Assembly (NCBI GenBank): GCA_035552195.1
Contig: DASZLU010000129.1
Location: 3,209-67,208, forward strand
Length of the DNA: 64,000 nt
Origin: CAIKMD01 sp035552195
Lineage (GTDB): Bacteria > Pseudomonadota > Alphaproteobacteria > ATCC43930 > CGMCC-115725
Reading direction: 5' to 3'
The stretch's first letter is position 1, and every line of letters starts with the position of its first letter. This document shows, one piece after another, positions 1-7,868 of this stretch. Under the pieces are notes generated by a model. That model ran no database searches. It saw only the letters and a program-made list of their open reading frames with translations, and was not told the DNA's origin. The position numbers and the translations under genes were made by a program.

Positions 1-54
1 GCGAAGCGAGAAGCGTTGGTATCGGGGATGGCCGCGGGCTTGGAAGACGATTGA
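1..54 (+). CDS. possible 3' end of an unidentified gene (partial)
   Basis: The first frame of the plus strand is open from the window edge to a TGA at 52-54, giving only 17 residues ending in AAGLEDD. The fragment is too short to recognise. It may be the tail of a gene that begins before the window, or a chance open frame. It lies just before the convergent end of the DUF1937 gene. Confidence 0.25.
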   Translation, partial: AKREALVSGMAAGLEDD

Positions 55-81
55 GAAAGCGAGAAGAGAACATCGCGTTCG

Positions 82-423
82 TTACGGATCGATAAAGCTT
101 TCTAAACGTCCTTTCTTTTGAAAAAACTCTCTCTCCCGCGCAATTCCCTTGCTCTGTTCCCAGCCGTCAATCCGCAAGATGACGATTTCCGTGCAGCATT
201 CCATGAACGCCTCATCGAAGGCCACCCAGTAGTCCGAGCCGAGCGTTGCCCCGTTTTCCGCCAATACGAGGTCCAAAGGGTGTGTCATTGTAATTGGGCT
301 ATAGACAATTCTGCCCTCCTTGATGAGACGCGCGGCCGCTTTCGTTGCGGCATTAAACCGATTTAGGCGTACCGCAGGATCGGTATCCGTATACGGGCTT
401 GCGAGATAAATAATGGGAGGCAT
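82..423 (-). CDS. DUF1937 family protein (nucleoside 2-deoxyribosyltransferase-like fold)
   Basis: The 113-residue protein starts with IYLASPYTD, has a central P-x-T-M-T-H-P segment near residues 43-49 and ends with a WEQSKGIARE-type helix, a pattern that fits DUF1937. That family is related in fold to nucleoside 2-deoxyribosyltransferases and is common in phages and mobile elements; its reaction is not established. The start is only 2 bases from the start of the opposite gene at 426, so each ribosome site lies inside or beside the other gene's first codons. A GAGGG element sits upstream on this strand. No signal peptide or membrane segment is visible, so it is expected to be cytoplasmic. Confidence 0.7.
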   Translation of the reverse strand: MPPIIYLASPYTDTDPAVRLNRFNAATKAAARLIKEGRIVYSPITMTHPLDLVLAENGATLGSDYWVAFDEAFMECCTEIVILRIDGWEQSKGIAREREFFQKKGRLESFIDP

Positions 424-425
424 GG

Positions 426-1031
426 ATGAACCCTCGGGCTAACTCGGTTGATCAACTCGCGAAACTTTACAACGTTGTAATAGGCGTCGCACTAGCGCTC
501 TCGATAAATACGTTGATCGATGTGCATGCAGCGTATTTCCCTGTCAAACCTGACTTACTGCCTCTATTTTGCGCCTTTCTGGTAACCGTCATCCCCTTTC
601 ACCACGGTGCCAGCCGACATCTCTACGCTACGTATGTTGAAGACGGGGGAAGCACGCGGATAAAGAGCGGCGCTCTGGCGCTCGACTTTCTTATTCTCTT
701 CGTTGAAGGATGCTTATTTGTCGCGCTTGCCGCTGTAATAGGCAACCCGAGTGCTTTCAGCACAGTTATGCTGGCGCTGTTGCTGGTTGACTGTGCGTGG
801 GGATTTCTATCGCACTTGGCATTTACCGGAGCTCAGGCGCAAAACGCAGAGCGAAAATGGTCAGTGATCAACTTGGTCGCGGCGGCGGTTCTCATACTAA
901 CAATCCTTATACTCCCGCGTATTTTTGCCGGATGGACAACTGAGGTGCAGGAATGCGTCGCAATGATTTGTATTCTGCGCTCTATATGCGACTACGCGAA
1001 GACGTGGAAGTTCTATTTCCCTGATGCTTAA
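426..1031 (+). CDS. small multi-pass membrane protein of unknown function
   Basis: The 201-residue protein has about five hydrophobic stretches, roughly residues 15-33, 44-60, 77-102, 108-126 and 150-168, so it is very likely an inner-membrane protein. I do not recognise a family. A GGGAGG ribosome site at 415-420 supports the ATG at 426. It is head-to-head with the DUF1937 gene with 2 bases between starts, an arrangement that would couple their promoters. Codon use and GC are lower than in the catabolic genes to the right, in keeping with an acquired segment. A link with the neighbouring recombinase or DUF1937 protein is only an inference from position. Confidence 0.6.
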   Translation: MNPRANSVDQLAKLYNVVIGVALALSINTLIDVHAAYFPVKPDLLPLFCAFLVTVIPFHHGASRHLYATYVEDGGSTRIKSGALALDFLILFVEGCLFVALAAVIGNPSAFSTVMLALLLVDCAWGFLSHLAFTGAQAQNAERKWSVINLVAAAVLILTILILPRIFAGWTTEVQECVAMICILRSICDYAKTWKFYFPDA

Positions 1032-1058
1032 GAACGCCTTCCTGCGATAACGTTATAG

Positions 1059-1727
1059 CTATTCTCGAATTCGCTTAAGAACGCGGCCGATTGTGGCGGC
1101 ATGCCATTGCTTGCCCCCCGGAGCTGGATAGCCTCTGGCATTTAACTGCGCGGCTAATTCCCTATAGGATGTCGCGCCCGCTGCTCGCGCCTCGCGAATT
1201 TGCCGCATTGCTCTCTGGGCCCGCGCGTCCGCTCTTTGTTTCCTTAGCCTGCCGCCAGTGGGATCACCGAATTTCTTTCCCGCTAGGCGCGCTCGCTGCT
1301 GTCCTTCCGCCGCTGCTATTTTGCGCTCGGTCATCAATGAGTGCGACCAAGTAATCGCTTCATCTTGATCGCGCTCGGTGCGCTCTCTCCGCGACAAACT
1401 GTGCACGTGAACGCCCCGTTCTCGTATCGCGCTCAGGGTCCCATGGCTTCGGGTAAGGCGATCTATCGAGGACACCAAGATTGTCGCTCGGTGCTGCTGC
1501 GCAAAGCTAATCGCTCGCCTACGTTCAGGCAGCACTCTATTCCATTCGCTACCAACTTCTCGATAGATGCGAAGGAGGCGGCCATGTGCTTCGCTCATGA
1601 AATGCTGCACACGTCTTTCCTGAGCCTCTAAGCTCAAGCCATGCATCTGTGGCAGTGTTGAAACGCGCATGTAAGCCACGTAAAGGGCACGAGGCGGCGG
1701 TGCGCTAACACGGCGATTGATTGGCAT
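1059..1727 (-). CDS. serine recombinase / resolvase family protein
   Basis: The 222-residue protein has the resolvase N-terminal signature YMRVST, with the presumed catalytic serine at residue 23, followed by SIDRLTR near residues 86-92, which matches the conserved DRL region. The C-terminal part (about residues 190-222) resembles the recombinase domain segment that follows the catalytic core, with ELAAQLNARGYP and a final helix. The family cuts and rejoins DNA through a phosphoserine intermediate. At 222 residues it is near resolvase/invertase size rather than a large phage integrase. The central region is Arg-rich and poorly conserved, so activity is uncertain. It stands alone on the minus strand with an AT-rich region upstream that probably holds its promoter. 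Confidence 0.75.
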   Translation of the reverse strand: MPINRRVSAPPPRALYVAYMRVSTLPQMHGLSLEAQERRVQHFMSEAHGRLLRIYREVGSEWNRVLPERRRAISFAQQHRATILVSSIDRLTRSHGTLSAIRERGVHVHSLSRRERTERDQDEAITWSHSLMTERKIAAAEGQQRARLAGKKFGDPTGGRLRKQRADARAQRAMRQIREARAAGATSYRELAAQLNARGYPAPGGKQWHAATIGRVLKRIRE

Positions 1728-1993
1728 TTCGACAATGCAAACGTTTGCTTCTCAAATAATGTAGCATGTAGTATTATATATCATTAGAAACTATTAAGTC
1801 TATCTAGTAAGTTATTGGCGTATAATGTGAATATATATTGTATTACCTGTTACATTTAAGTCATACGCGGGGCCAAACAGCTTTTTGCGACCTCGCCCGC
1901 CTGTTGCAGTTGGTACGCTGGCGCGGTACACCACTGCGTGGATCGAGTGAAGAAATCCGCGTAAATAGGGCCTTTGTCGGAAGCGTGTTATAC
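1728..1993. other. AT-rich intergenic region upstream of the recombinase
   Basis: About 110 bases from 1745 to 1855 are strikingly AT-rich compared with the rest of the window and contain several TATA-like runs. This is where a promoter for the recombinase would be expected and could also hold its site. I see no convincing coding sequence. The segment from 1860 to 1993 is of normal GC and holds only short open frames. Confidence 0.5.
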
Positions 1994-2010
1994 TCCCACC
2001 CTCTCCGCCA
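1994..2010 (+). other. tRNA-Ser 3'-end relic (probable attachment-site scar)
   Basis: The 17 bases TCCCACCCTCTCCGCCA match the 3' end of a bacterial tRNA-Ser: the 3' half of the T stem (CCCAC, 1995-1999), the acceptor strand (CCTCTCC, 2000-2006), the discriminator G and CCA. The expected T loop upstream is degenerate (GTTATAC in place of GTTCGAAT) and no anticodon arm or 5' acceptor strand is present. It is therefore not a functional tRNA. Short tRNA 3' ends of this type are typical attachment cores left by integrative elements. The match to tRNA-Ser is seen directly; the attachment-site role is inferred. Confidence 0.7.
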
Positions 2011-2332
2011 GCTACCCTCTAAGTAGCCGATACTCCAAAAAGTCCAGGGTTTCAAAGCGGTTAATCCGGCTGGCGCTCCACTTGTGTGCTACACTTGGAA
2101 CGATCTGGCGAAATTTCCTGGTTTGCTGAAGGCCAATGGCCCGCCAGCGCCAATCAACGAAGGGCCATGCGAGCAAGATCAATAGAAACATCACGTTTGC
2201 AGCGCGGATGGTGCTGGGCTCTGCGTGTCGGGCATAGCGTCGGCCGACCAACGCTGCTAGGACGACCGGTAGCGTGAGCTGATCCACTGCGTGCCACGGA
2301 TATCGCTACGCGCGTCGTTCCCGCAAGAGCTG
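2011..2332. other. non-coding or degraded stretch between att-like relic and macrodomain remnant
   Basis: I see no supported gene. A minus-strand open frame at 2012-2287 has one hydrophobic run but no recognisable family and no ribosome site, and it lies directly downstream of a broken gene. The final eleven codons or so of the old macrodomain frame probably read through to a TAG at 2306-2308. Confidence 0.4.
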
Positions 2333-2835
2333 TTAATAGACCGCAAAATCCTCGGAAGAGAAACAGCAAAACCTTACGTCACATACCGATGATGGGGTAC
2401 GAACGAAGTCGCGGACCTCCGCGACGGCAATGGATGCTGCCAAAGCAATAGGATAACCGAAAGCTCCCGTACTGATCGATGGGAATGCGGTGGATTTAAT
2501 GTTCTGCTCGGTCGCAAGCTAGGGACCGACGGTAGCACGAGGCAAGAAGCTGAGGCTCTTTCGATTTGCCGCCTCGCCATATCGGTCCAACCGCGTGAAT
2601 GACGAAGGCAGCCTTCAATTTGTACCCAGGCGTGATCTTGGCATCACCAACCTCGCACCCGCCGAGCCGCTGGCAGGCTTCGAGCAGTTGCGGTCCTACA
2701 GCGTCATGAATTGCTCCGTCGACGCCCACCGCCCAGCAGCGTCGAGTTCGCAGCATTTACAATAGCCTCGACGTTCAACGAGACGATGTCGCCGTAAACC
2801 GCTCGCAAGGTGCCGACCATCTGAGATGCATTCAT
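2333..2835 (-). pseudogene. macrodomain (ADP-ribose binding / O-acetyl-ADP-ribose deacetylase-like) protein, broken in three places
   Basis: Read in three consecutive frames, the region gives a near-complete macrodomain: VEAIVNAANSTLLGGG, then GVDGAIHDAVGPQLLEAC and FVIHAVGPIW, then FPSISTGAFGYP and a C-terminal CCFSSEDFAVY. The family binds or hydrolyses ADP-ribose esters and adducts. Three lesions are visible: a frameshift near 2724-2731 inside the GGG(G)VDG loop (net loss of two bases), a second near 2517-2522 (net loss of two bases in the SLA-LATEQ region) and an in-frame TAA at 2333-2335 where a residue before QLL is expected. The start ATG at 2833-2835 overlaps the stop of the preceding Imm50-type gene, so the two were once one transcription unit. 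Confidence 0.85.
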
Positions 2836-3226
2836 TCAGCGGAGGGTTTTCCTGGTTCCACGGTGATCTGTAACTGCTTGGTGGTGATGGAGCCGTTCAC
2901 CCCGTAGCTGGCGTCCCACTCGATGCGGAAGTACTCGTCTGCCTTGGCGATCTCTAAGCCGAAGATGATCCCCGGTACCATGTCGAAGTCGGCGCAGTTG
3001 ATTGTGCTCGCACCCTCTGGGGCCAGAATGACCACTGCGTGCTTGCCGAGAACGAAATAGCCCTGAGCATCTACCTTATCCGTCATGTGTTCCAGGCGTG
3101 GATGCGCAGCAGCCCCGCTCCGTCGGAAAAGCTAATCTCCAGCAGATTGGCATCATGGAAGCGCGGCACCCGTCCGAACCAGCCAAAAAGTGCCTCGCCG
3201 CCGGGTATGTTATCCAAGATGGACAT
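2832..3226 (-). pseudogene. Imm50 family immunity protein, split by a 2-base duplication
   Basis: Two overlapping open frames (3083-3226, 47 residues; 2832-3086, 84 residues) join into one Imm50-type protein. The first carries WFGRVPRFHDANLLEI, the W-x-x-FHDA-x-L pattern typical of the family; the second carries GYFVLGKHAVVIL, then FGLEIAKADEYFRIEW and a C-terminal strand. The natural reading HAW-N-MTDKVDAQG is interrupted because the coding strand reads AACACATG instead of AACATG (around 3087-3090), an apparent AC microduplication that creates an immediate TGA. Imm50 proteins are predicted immunity partners of polymorphic toxins. No toxin gene lies beside it, so it is an orphan. The second half could in principle still be translated from its own ATG through the ATGA overlap, but it would lack the FHDA motif. 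Confidence 0.75.
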
Positions 3227-4052
3227 AGTTGATTGGGCCTCCAGACCTAGTTAGACGAGGATGTCGTGCCCGCTTGCTCGATATCCGCCTTTGGTCATCA
3301 ACGGACCTAACCAGTTCGCGGGGTAAGTCTAACATTGCGCCGATAGCGGACGTGAGCGGCGCGTCGTGGCAGTGCTAGGCGTATCGGTGGTTCTTGGCTG
3401 TACTACACTTTTGTGCTCTACCGCGAACTTCGCGCTAGCCAAAAAGCGCAGAAATTCGGGACTTTTGGAGAGGAAGTTCGAATGCTTCCTCCGCCACTCG
3501 CCAACGCTCTAATCAATGACTTAGCCGCCGGGCACGGTTGCGTGGCCAGCCGACCCAGAAGGCCGCGTCCCTGGCTGCGGCCTTTGCGACGGAGCGTCGC
3601 TCCCCTAAGTCCCCGACATAGTCGCGGTCCTACGCAAGCGCCAAGGCTAAGAAGAAGATCGGTGGCTCATGGGAGTGCGAGCGCTGCGCGTAGGGCCGCC
3701 ACTGAAGTCGGTTTCCGCAGTGCGGTGATATCCAGGTTCCTCTGAACCTCGCCGAGTGTTTTGGCTGCCCGGCTATCGCGTTCGACCCTGAGAGGACGAG
3801 AATCTGGGCGGTTCGGATTGCTTCCGCAGAAACGTGACACAGCTTCGCGGCGAGATCGCCCTACGAAACGGCTATGCAAGAGATGCACACCCGCATCGAG
3901 CCGCCCGCGATGCCGACTCAGGATGACGATCTCGCGGCACGCAGCGATTGACGGAACCGCGCCGCGGGCGCGCCGTTAATTTTCGACGCTTCACACCGAA
4001 CGAACCTTGCCATCCCGTGGCTGGCCTCGGCGCCGCTGCAGAGAGGTTTTGC
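3227..4052. other. 826-base region without a supported gene
   Basis: Only short open frames without recognisable domains are present. On the plus strand, around 3657-3770, a frame broken by two stops reads WECERC, then FPQCGD and CFGCP, suggesting a decayed zinc-ribbon protein, but this is weak. The promoter of the following aldehyde oxidoreductase operon must lie in the right half. An upstream in-frame ATG at 3948 exists for that operon, but the ribosome site at 4041-4046 argues against it. Confidence 0.4.
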
Positions 4053-4655
4053 ATGCCGAAATCGGACAATAGCGGCACCAAGCCGCGCCGCCGTGGTTTC
4101 CTCCGCTCGAGCGCATCCGCGCCAAACCGAGCGGCCAGCGATGGCGATGTTGCTGTGATCGAGCGGTCGCGTCAGGACGAAGCAGCAGCCAGCACGGTCA
4201 CGGTGACGCTGCGCGTAAACGGTACCGACCATCGCATCGAGGTGGATCCGCGGACGACCTTGCTCGATGCGCTGCGCGATCGTCTCGATCTGCCGGGCAC
4301 CAAAAAGGGCTGCGATATGGGTGCCTGCGGCGCCTGCACCCTTCATGTCGGCGGTCGGCGCGTCGTTTCCTGTCTGATGCTTGCCGCGTCCGCCGATGGT
4401 CAAGCGATCACGACGATCGAGGGGCTCGCGTCGGGGGACGATCTCCATCCGCTCCAGGCGGCGTTCCTCGAACATGATGGCTTCCAATGCGGCTATTGCA
4501 CGCCGGGTCAGATCATGTCGGCGGCAGCGTTGATCGAGGAAGGGCGTGCGACCTCGCCCGAGATGATCCGCGAATTCATGAGCGGCAATATCTGTCGCTG
4601 CGGCGCTTATTCCAACATCGTCGCTGCGATCAAAGCGGCCAGCGGAAAGGGGTAA
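4053..4655 (+). CDS. paoA: aldehyde oxidoreductase [2Fe-2S] subunit, PaoA-like
   Basis: This is the iron-sulfur subunit of a xanthine-oxidase-family molybdenum hydroxylase, passing electrons from the molybdenum subunit to the FAD subunit. The plant-type cluster ligands are Cys87, Cys92, Cys95 and Cys107 (CDMGACGAC), and the second cluster ligands are Cys146, Cys149, Cys181 and Cys183 (CGYC, CRCG). The ATG at 4053 was chosen because GAGAGG lies 7 bases upstream and because it gives the usual size of about 200 residues. The N-terminus has a twin-arginine-like RRRGFLRS at residues 12-19, as in exported PaoA, but the hydrophobic stretch that should follow is missing, so export is doubtful. It is followed 3 bases later by the FAD subunit. 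Confidence 0.9.
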   Translation: MPKSDNSGTKPRRRGFLRSSASAPNRAASDGDVAVIERSRQDEAAASTVTVTLRVNGTDHRIEVDPRTTLLDALRDRLDLPGTKKGCDMGACGACTLHVGGRRVVSCLMLAASADGQAITTIEGLASGDDLHPLQAAFLEHDGFQCGYCTPGQIMSAAALIEEGRATSPEMIREFMSGNICRCGAYSNIVAAIKAASGKG

Positions 4656-4658
4656 GGG

Positions 4659-5639
4659 ATGGTTCCGTTCCGCTATGAACGCGGCCGCGATGTCGCCGAG
4701 GTCGTCACCGTGGCTTCGCGCGATCGGTCGGCCGAATTCCTCGCCGGCGGCACCGATATGCTGCAATTGCTGAAGGACGATGTGCGGCGCCCAGGCCGCA
4801 TCATCGACGTGACGCGGCTGCCCGATCTCGACCGCATCGAAAGCCATGGGCAGGGAATCCGTTTCGGCGCGCTGGTCAAAATGAGCGATGCCGCCGACCA
4901 TCCCGAAATCCGCGCGAATTATCCCGTCATCGCCGAGGCGTTGCTGGCCAGCGCATCACCCCAGATCCGCAACATGGCGACGATCGGCGGCAATCTGCTG
5001 CAGCGGACGCGCTGTGTCTATTTCCGTGACCACGGCACTGCCTGCAACAAGCGCGAGCCGGGCAGCGGCTGCGCCGCGCTTTATGGCGAGAACCGGCTCC
5101 ACGCGGTTTTGGGCGTCAGCGATTATTGCGTCGCGACGCATGCGTCGGACCTCGCAGTGGCGCTGGTCGCGCTCGATGCGGTCGTCGTGACGGCTCGGGC
5201 CGGTGGCGGCCGGCGCATTCCGCTGGAGGAATTTCATCTTCTGCCCGGCGAGACGCCGGAGCGCGAGACGGTGCTCGAGCCGGGCGAACTGATCGTTGCG
5301 GTCGACGTGCCGCCGCTGACTTTCGCTTCGCGCTCGCATTACCTCAAAGTCCGCGACCGTGCGTCTTTCGAATTCGCGCTTGCTGCGGCGGCGGTCGCCG
5401 CCGATGTCGAGGGGGGTGTCGTGCGCGATGCGCGCATCGCGCTGGGGGGCGTCGGCACCAGACCGTGGCGTGCGCGCTCGGCGGAAGAAGCGTTGATCGG
5501 CCAGCGAGCTAATAAAGCAGCGTTCGAGCGCGTTGCGACCGAAGCGCTCGCCGGCGCGAAGCCGGCCGGGCAGAACGGTTTCAAAATCCCTCTGGCGCAG
5601 CGCACCCTGGTGCGCGCGCTGTCTCATCTGAAGGCTTGA
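4659..5639 (+). CDS. paoB: aldehyde oxidoreductase FAD/[4Fe-4S] subunit, PaoB-like
   Basis: The 326-residue protein has the FAD-binding domain of molybdenum hydroxylase medium subunits, with AGGTDMLQLL near residues 29-38 and the ATIGGNLLQ loop at 107-115. Cys119, Cys129, Cys138 and Cys157 lie in RTRC, TACNKREPGSGC and SDYC; this four-cysteine insert is the mark of PaoB, which binds an additional [4Fe-4S] cluster absent from CoxM or XDH medium subunits. That makes the assignment to the PaoABC group, rather than to CO dehydrogenase or xanthine dehydrogenase, fairly firm. The C-terminal domain (about 210-326) is the usual CO-dehydrogenase flavoprotein C-terminal domain. It lies between the [2Fe-2S] and molybdenum subunits with only a few bases on either side. 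Confidence 0.9.
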   Translation: MVPFRYERGRDVAEVVTVASRDRSAEFLAGGTDMLQLLKDDVRRPGRIIDVTRLPDLDRIESHGQGIRFGALVKMSDAADHPEIRANYPVIAEALLASASPQIRNMATIGGNLLQRTRCVYFRDHGTACNKREPGSGCAALYGENRLHAVLGVSDYCVATHASDLAVALVALDAVVVTARAGGGRRIPLEEFHLLPGETPERETVLEPGELIVAVDVPPLTFASRSHYLKVRDRASFEFALAAAAVAADVEGGVVRDARIALGGVGTRPWRARSAEEALIGQRANKAAFERVATEALAGAKPAGQNGFKIPLAQRTLVRALSHLKA

Positions 5640-5642
5640 TCC

Positions 5643-7868
5643 ATGGCTGCGATCATCGGCGCCGCGCTCAATCGCGTTGACGGCATCGCCAAGGTTACCG
5701 GCAAAGCGCGCTACGCCGCCGAAGCGGCGAAATTTCCCGACATGGCGGAAGGCGTGCTCGTGCAAAGCACGATCGGCGCCGGACGGATCGTCGATATCGA
5801 TACCAGCGCGGCCGAGCGCGCGCCGGGCGTCGTCGTGGTGATGACGCACAAGAATGCGCTGCCGCTCGCCAGCAAAAAGACCAATCCGCTGCAGCCGGGC
5901 GAAGGCTATCCGCTGCTGCAGGACGATCGCATCATCTTCAACGGCCAGCATATCGCCATGGTCGTCGCCGAAACCTTCGAGCAGGCCACGCATGCCGCGA
6001 CCCTGGTGAAGGTGCGCTACGCCGAAGAGAAGCCGGCGGTGCAGCTCGAAGACGCGCTCGGCAGGTTGCGGGTCCCGAAGAATTTCCGCGGCGGTGAACG
6101 ACCGCCCGATTCCAAGCGCGGCGATCCCGAGCGCGCTTTCGACGCGGCGCCGGTGAAGATCGACGAAATCTATACGACGCCGGTCGAGCATCACAATCCG
6201 ATGGAGCCACATGCCGCGATCGCTTCCTGGGACGGCGATCGGCTGACGATCTATCATTCGACGCAGAGCGTCATGGGGTCGCGCGAGCGGGTGGCGACCT
6301 TGCTCGGCGTGCCGGTCAAGGACGTGCACGTCATCTCCGACTATGTCGGCGGCGGCTTCGGCAGCAAGGGCTCGACGTGGCCGCATGTCACGCTGACGGC
6401 GATGGCGGCGAGGCTGGCGCGCCGGCCGGTGCGTCTGGTGCTGACCCGGCGTCAGATGTTTACGGCGCATGGCTATCGCTCGAAAACCATCCAGCGCGTG
6501 CGTCTGGCGGCGGATCGCGACGGCAAGCTGCTGGCCACGATGCATGACGGCCAAGCCCAGACCAGTTTCATCGGCGAATTCGTCGAACCGGTCGGACTCG
6601 CGACTGAGGTCATGTATTCCTGTGCTAATGTCGGCGTGACGCACCGCGTCGCGGCGCTCAATGTGGCGATGCCGACCTTCATGCGCGCGCCGGGCGAAGC
6701 GAGCGGCATGTTCGCGCTCGAATCGGCAATGGATGAGCTGGCCTATCGCGTCGGCATCGATCCGCTCGAATTGCGTCTACGCAATTACGCCGAGAAGGAC
6801 GAGTCGAAGAATCTGCCGTTCACCAGTAAAGAGCTGCGTGCCTGCTACGCGCAGGGCGCCACAGCCTTCGGCTGGAGCCGGCGCAATCCGGCGCCCGGCT
6901 CGATGCGGGATCGCAAGGGCCTGCTGATCGGCTGGGGCATGGCGAGCGCGACTTATCCGGGGCTGCGCTCGGAAGCTGGCGCCACGGTGCGGGTCGAGCG
7001 CGACGGCACGGTCGTCGTGCAGAGCGCGACCCAGGATATCGGCACCGGCACTTATACGACGATGGCCCAGGTCGCCGCCGAAACGCTCGGGGTGCCGGTC
7101 GAACACGTCCGCGCCGAACTCGGCGATTCGGATATGCCGAAAGCGCCGGTCTCGGGCGGCTCGCAAAGTTCGGCGAGCGTGCTGCCGGCCGTACAGGCGG
7201 CGGCGCAGAAGTTGCGCCAGAAAATCTTGTCACTCGCCCACGGGCGGAATGCACCCGGCCCGCTGCAAGGTGTCCGCGTCGTTGATCTCGATCTTGTTGA
7301 CGGCGTGGTGTCGCTCAAAACCGATCGTGACAAACGCGCTTCGCTGGTCGAGCTCATGAAAAGCCTCGATCGCGATGCGATCGAGGCAACCGAAACGTCA
7401 AAGCCGGGCAAGGAGGAGGAGACGCACAGCGCCCATTCCTTCGGAGCGCATTTCATCGAGGTATCGGTCGATCCCGACCTTGGCGAGGTGCGCATCCGCC
7501 GTTGCGTTGGCGCTTTTGCCGGCGGCCGCATCATCAACGCGAAGACGGCGCATAGCCAATATATCGGCGGTATCGTTTATGGCCTTGGCATGGCGCTGAC
7601 CGAAGAGACCGAGGTCGATCCGAATACCGGCCGTATCGCGAACGCCAATATCGCCGAATATCTCGTGCCGGTGCATGCCGACGTCCCCGACATCACGGTG
7701 CTGCAGATTCCAGAGAAAGACACGGTCTTCAATTCCCTCGGCATCAAGGGCATCGGCGAACTGCCGATGGTCGGTGCCGCCGCGGCCGTCGCGAATGCGG
7801 TTTATCACGCGACGGGTCAGCGCATCCGCGATCTTCCGATCCGGCCGGACAAGCTCATCAGGGTTTGA
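5643..7868 (+). CDS. paoC: aldehyde oxidoreductase molybdenum-binding subunit, PaoC-like
   Basis: The 741-residue catalytic subunit has the expected size for PaoC. Visible landmarks are the N-terminal DGIAKVTGKARYAAE, the GGGFGSKG molybdopterin loop near residue 240, the QDIGTGTYT segment, GGSQSSAS and the final GIKGIGELPMVGAAAA, whose Glu is the conserved catalytic base of the family. The enzyme would oxidise aldehydes to carboxylic acids at a molybdenum cofactor. The gene starts 3 bases after paoB and its stop overlaps the convergent AbiEi-like gene by 11 bases. No XdhC/PaoD cofactor-insertion chaperone is found next to it, unlike many such operons, so that function must be encoded elsewhere. 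Aromatic or other aldehydes are likely substrates given the surrounding catabolic genes; this is inference. Confidence 0.9.
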   Translation: MAAIIGAALNRVDGIAKVTGKARYAAEAAKFPDMAEGVLVQSTIGAGRIVDIDTSAAERAPGVVVVMTHKNALPLASKKTNPLQPGEGYPLLQDDRIIFNGQHIAMVVAETFEQATHAATLVKVRYAEEKPAVQLEDALGRLRVPKNFRGGERPPDSKRGDPERAFDAAPVKIDEIYTTPVEHHNPMEPHAAIASWDGDRLTIYHSTQSVMGSRERVATLLGVPVKDVHVISDYVGGGFGSKGSTWPHVTLTAMAARLARRPVRLVLTRRQMFTAHGYRSKTIQRVRLAADRDGKLLATMHDGQAQTSFIGEFVEPVGLATEVMYSCANVGVTHRVAALNVAMPTFMRAPGEASGMFALESAMDELAYRVGIDPLELRLRNYAEKDESKNLPFTSKELRACYAQGATAFGWSRRNPAPGSMRDRKGLLIGWGMASATYPGLRSEAGATVRVERDGTVVVQSATQDIGTGTYTTMAQVAAETLGVPVEHVRAELGDSDMPKAPVSGGSQSSASVLPAVQAAAQKLRQKILSLAHGRNAPGPLQGVRVVDLDLVDGVVSLKTDRDKRASLVELMKSLDRDAIEATETSKPGKEEETHSAHSFGAHFIEVSVDPDLGEVRIRRCVGAFAGGRIINAKTAHSQYIGGIVYGLGMALTEETEVDPNTGRIANANIAEYLVPVHADVPDITVLQIPEKDTVFNSLGIKGIGELPMVGAAAAVANAVYHATGQRIRDLPIRPDKLIRV

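Noticed and set aside
2012..2287. 91-codon minus-strand frame with one hydrophobic stretch
   Set aside because: No ribosome site, no family pattern and a position directly downstream of a broken gene make a real gene unlikely.
4956..6644. 562-codon minus-strand open frame antisense to paoB/paoC
   Set aside because: It is Arg/His-rich, has no domain pattern and lies wholly under two well-supported genes; high GC produces such frames.
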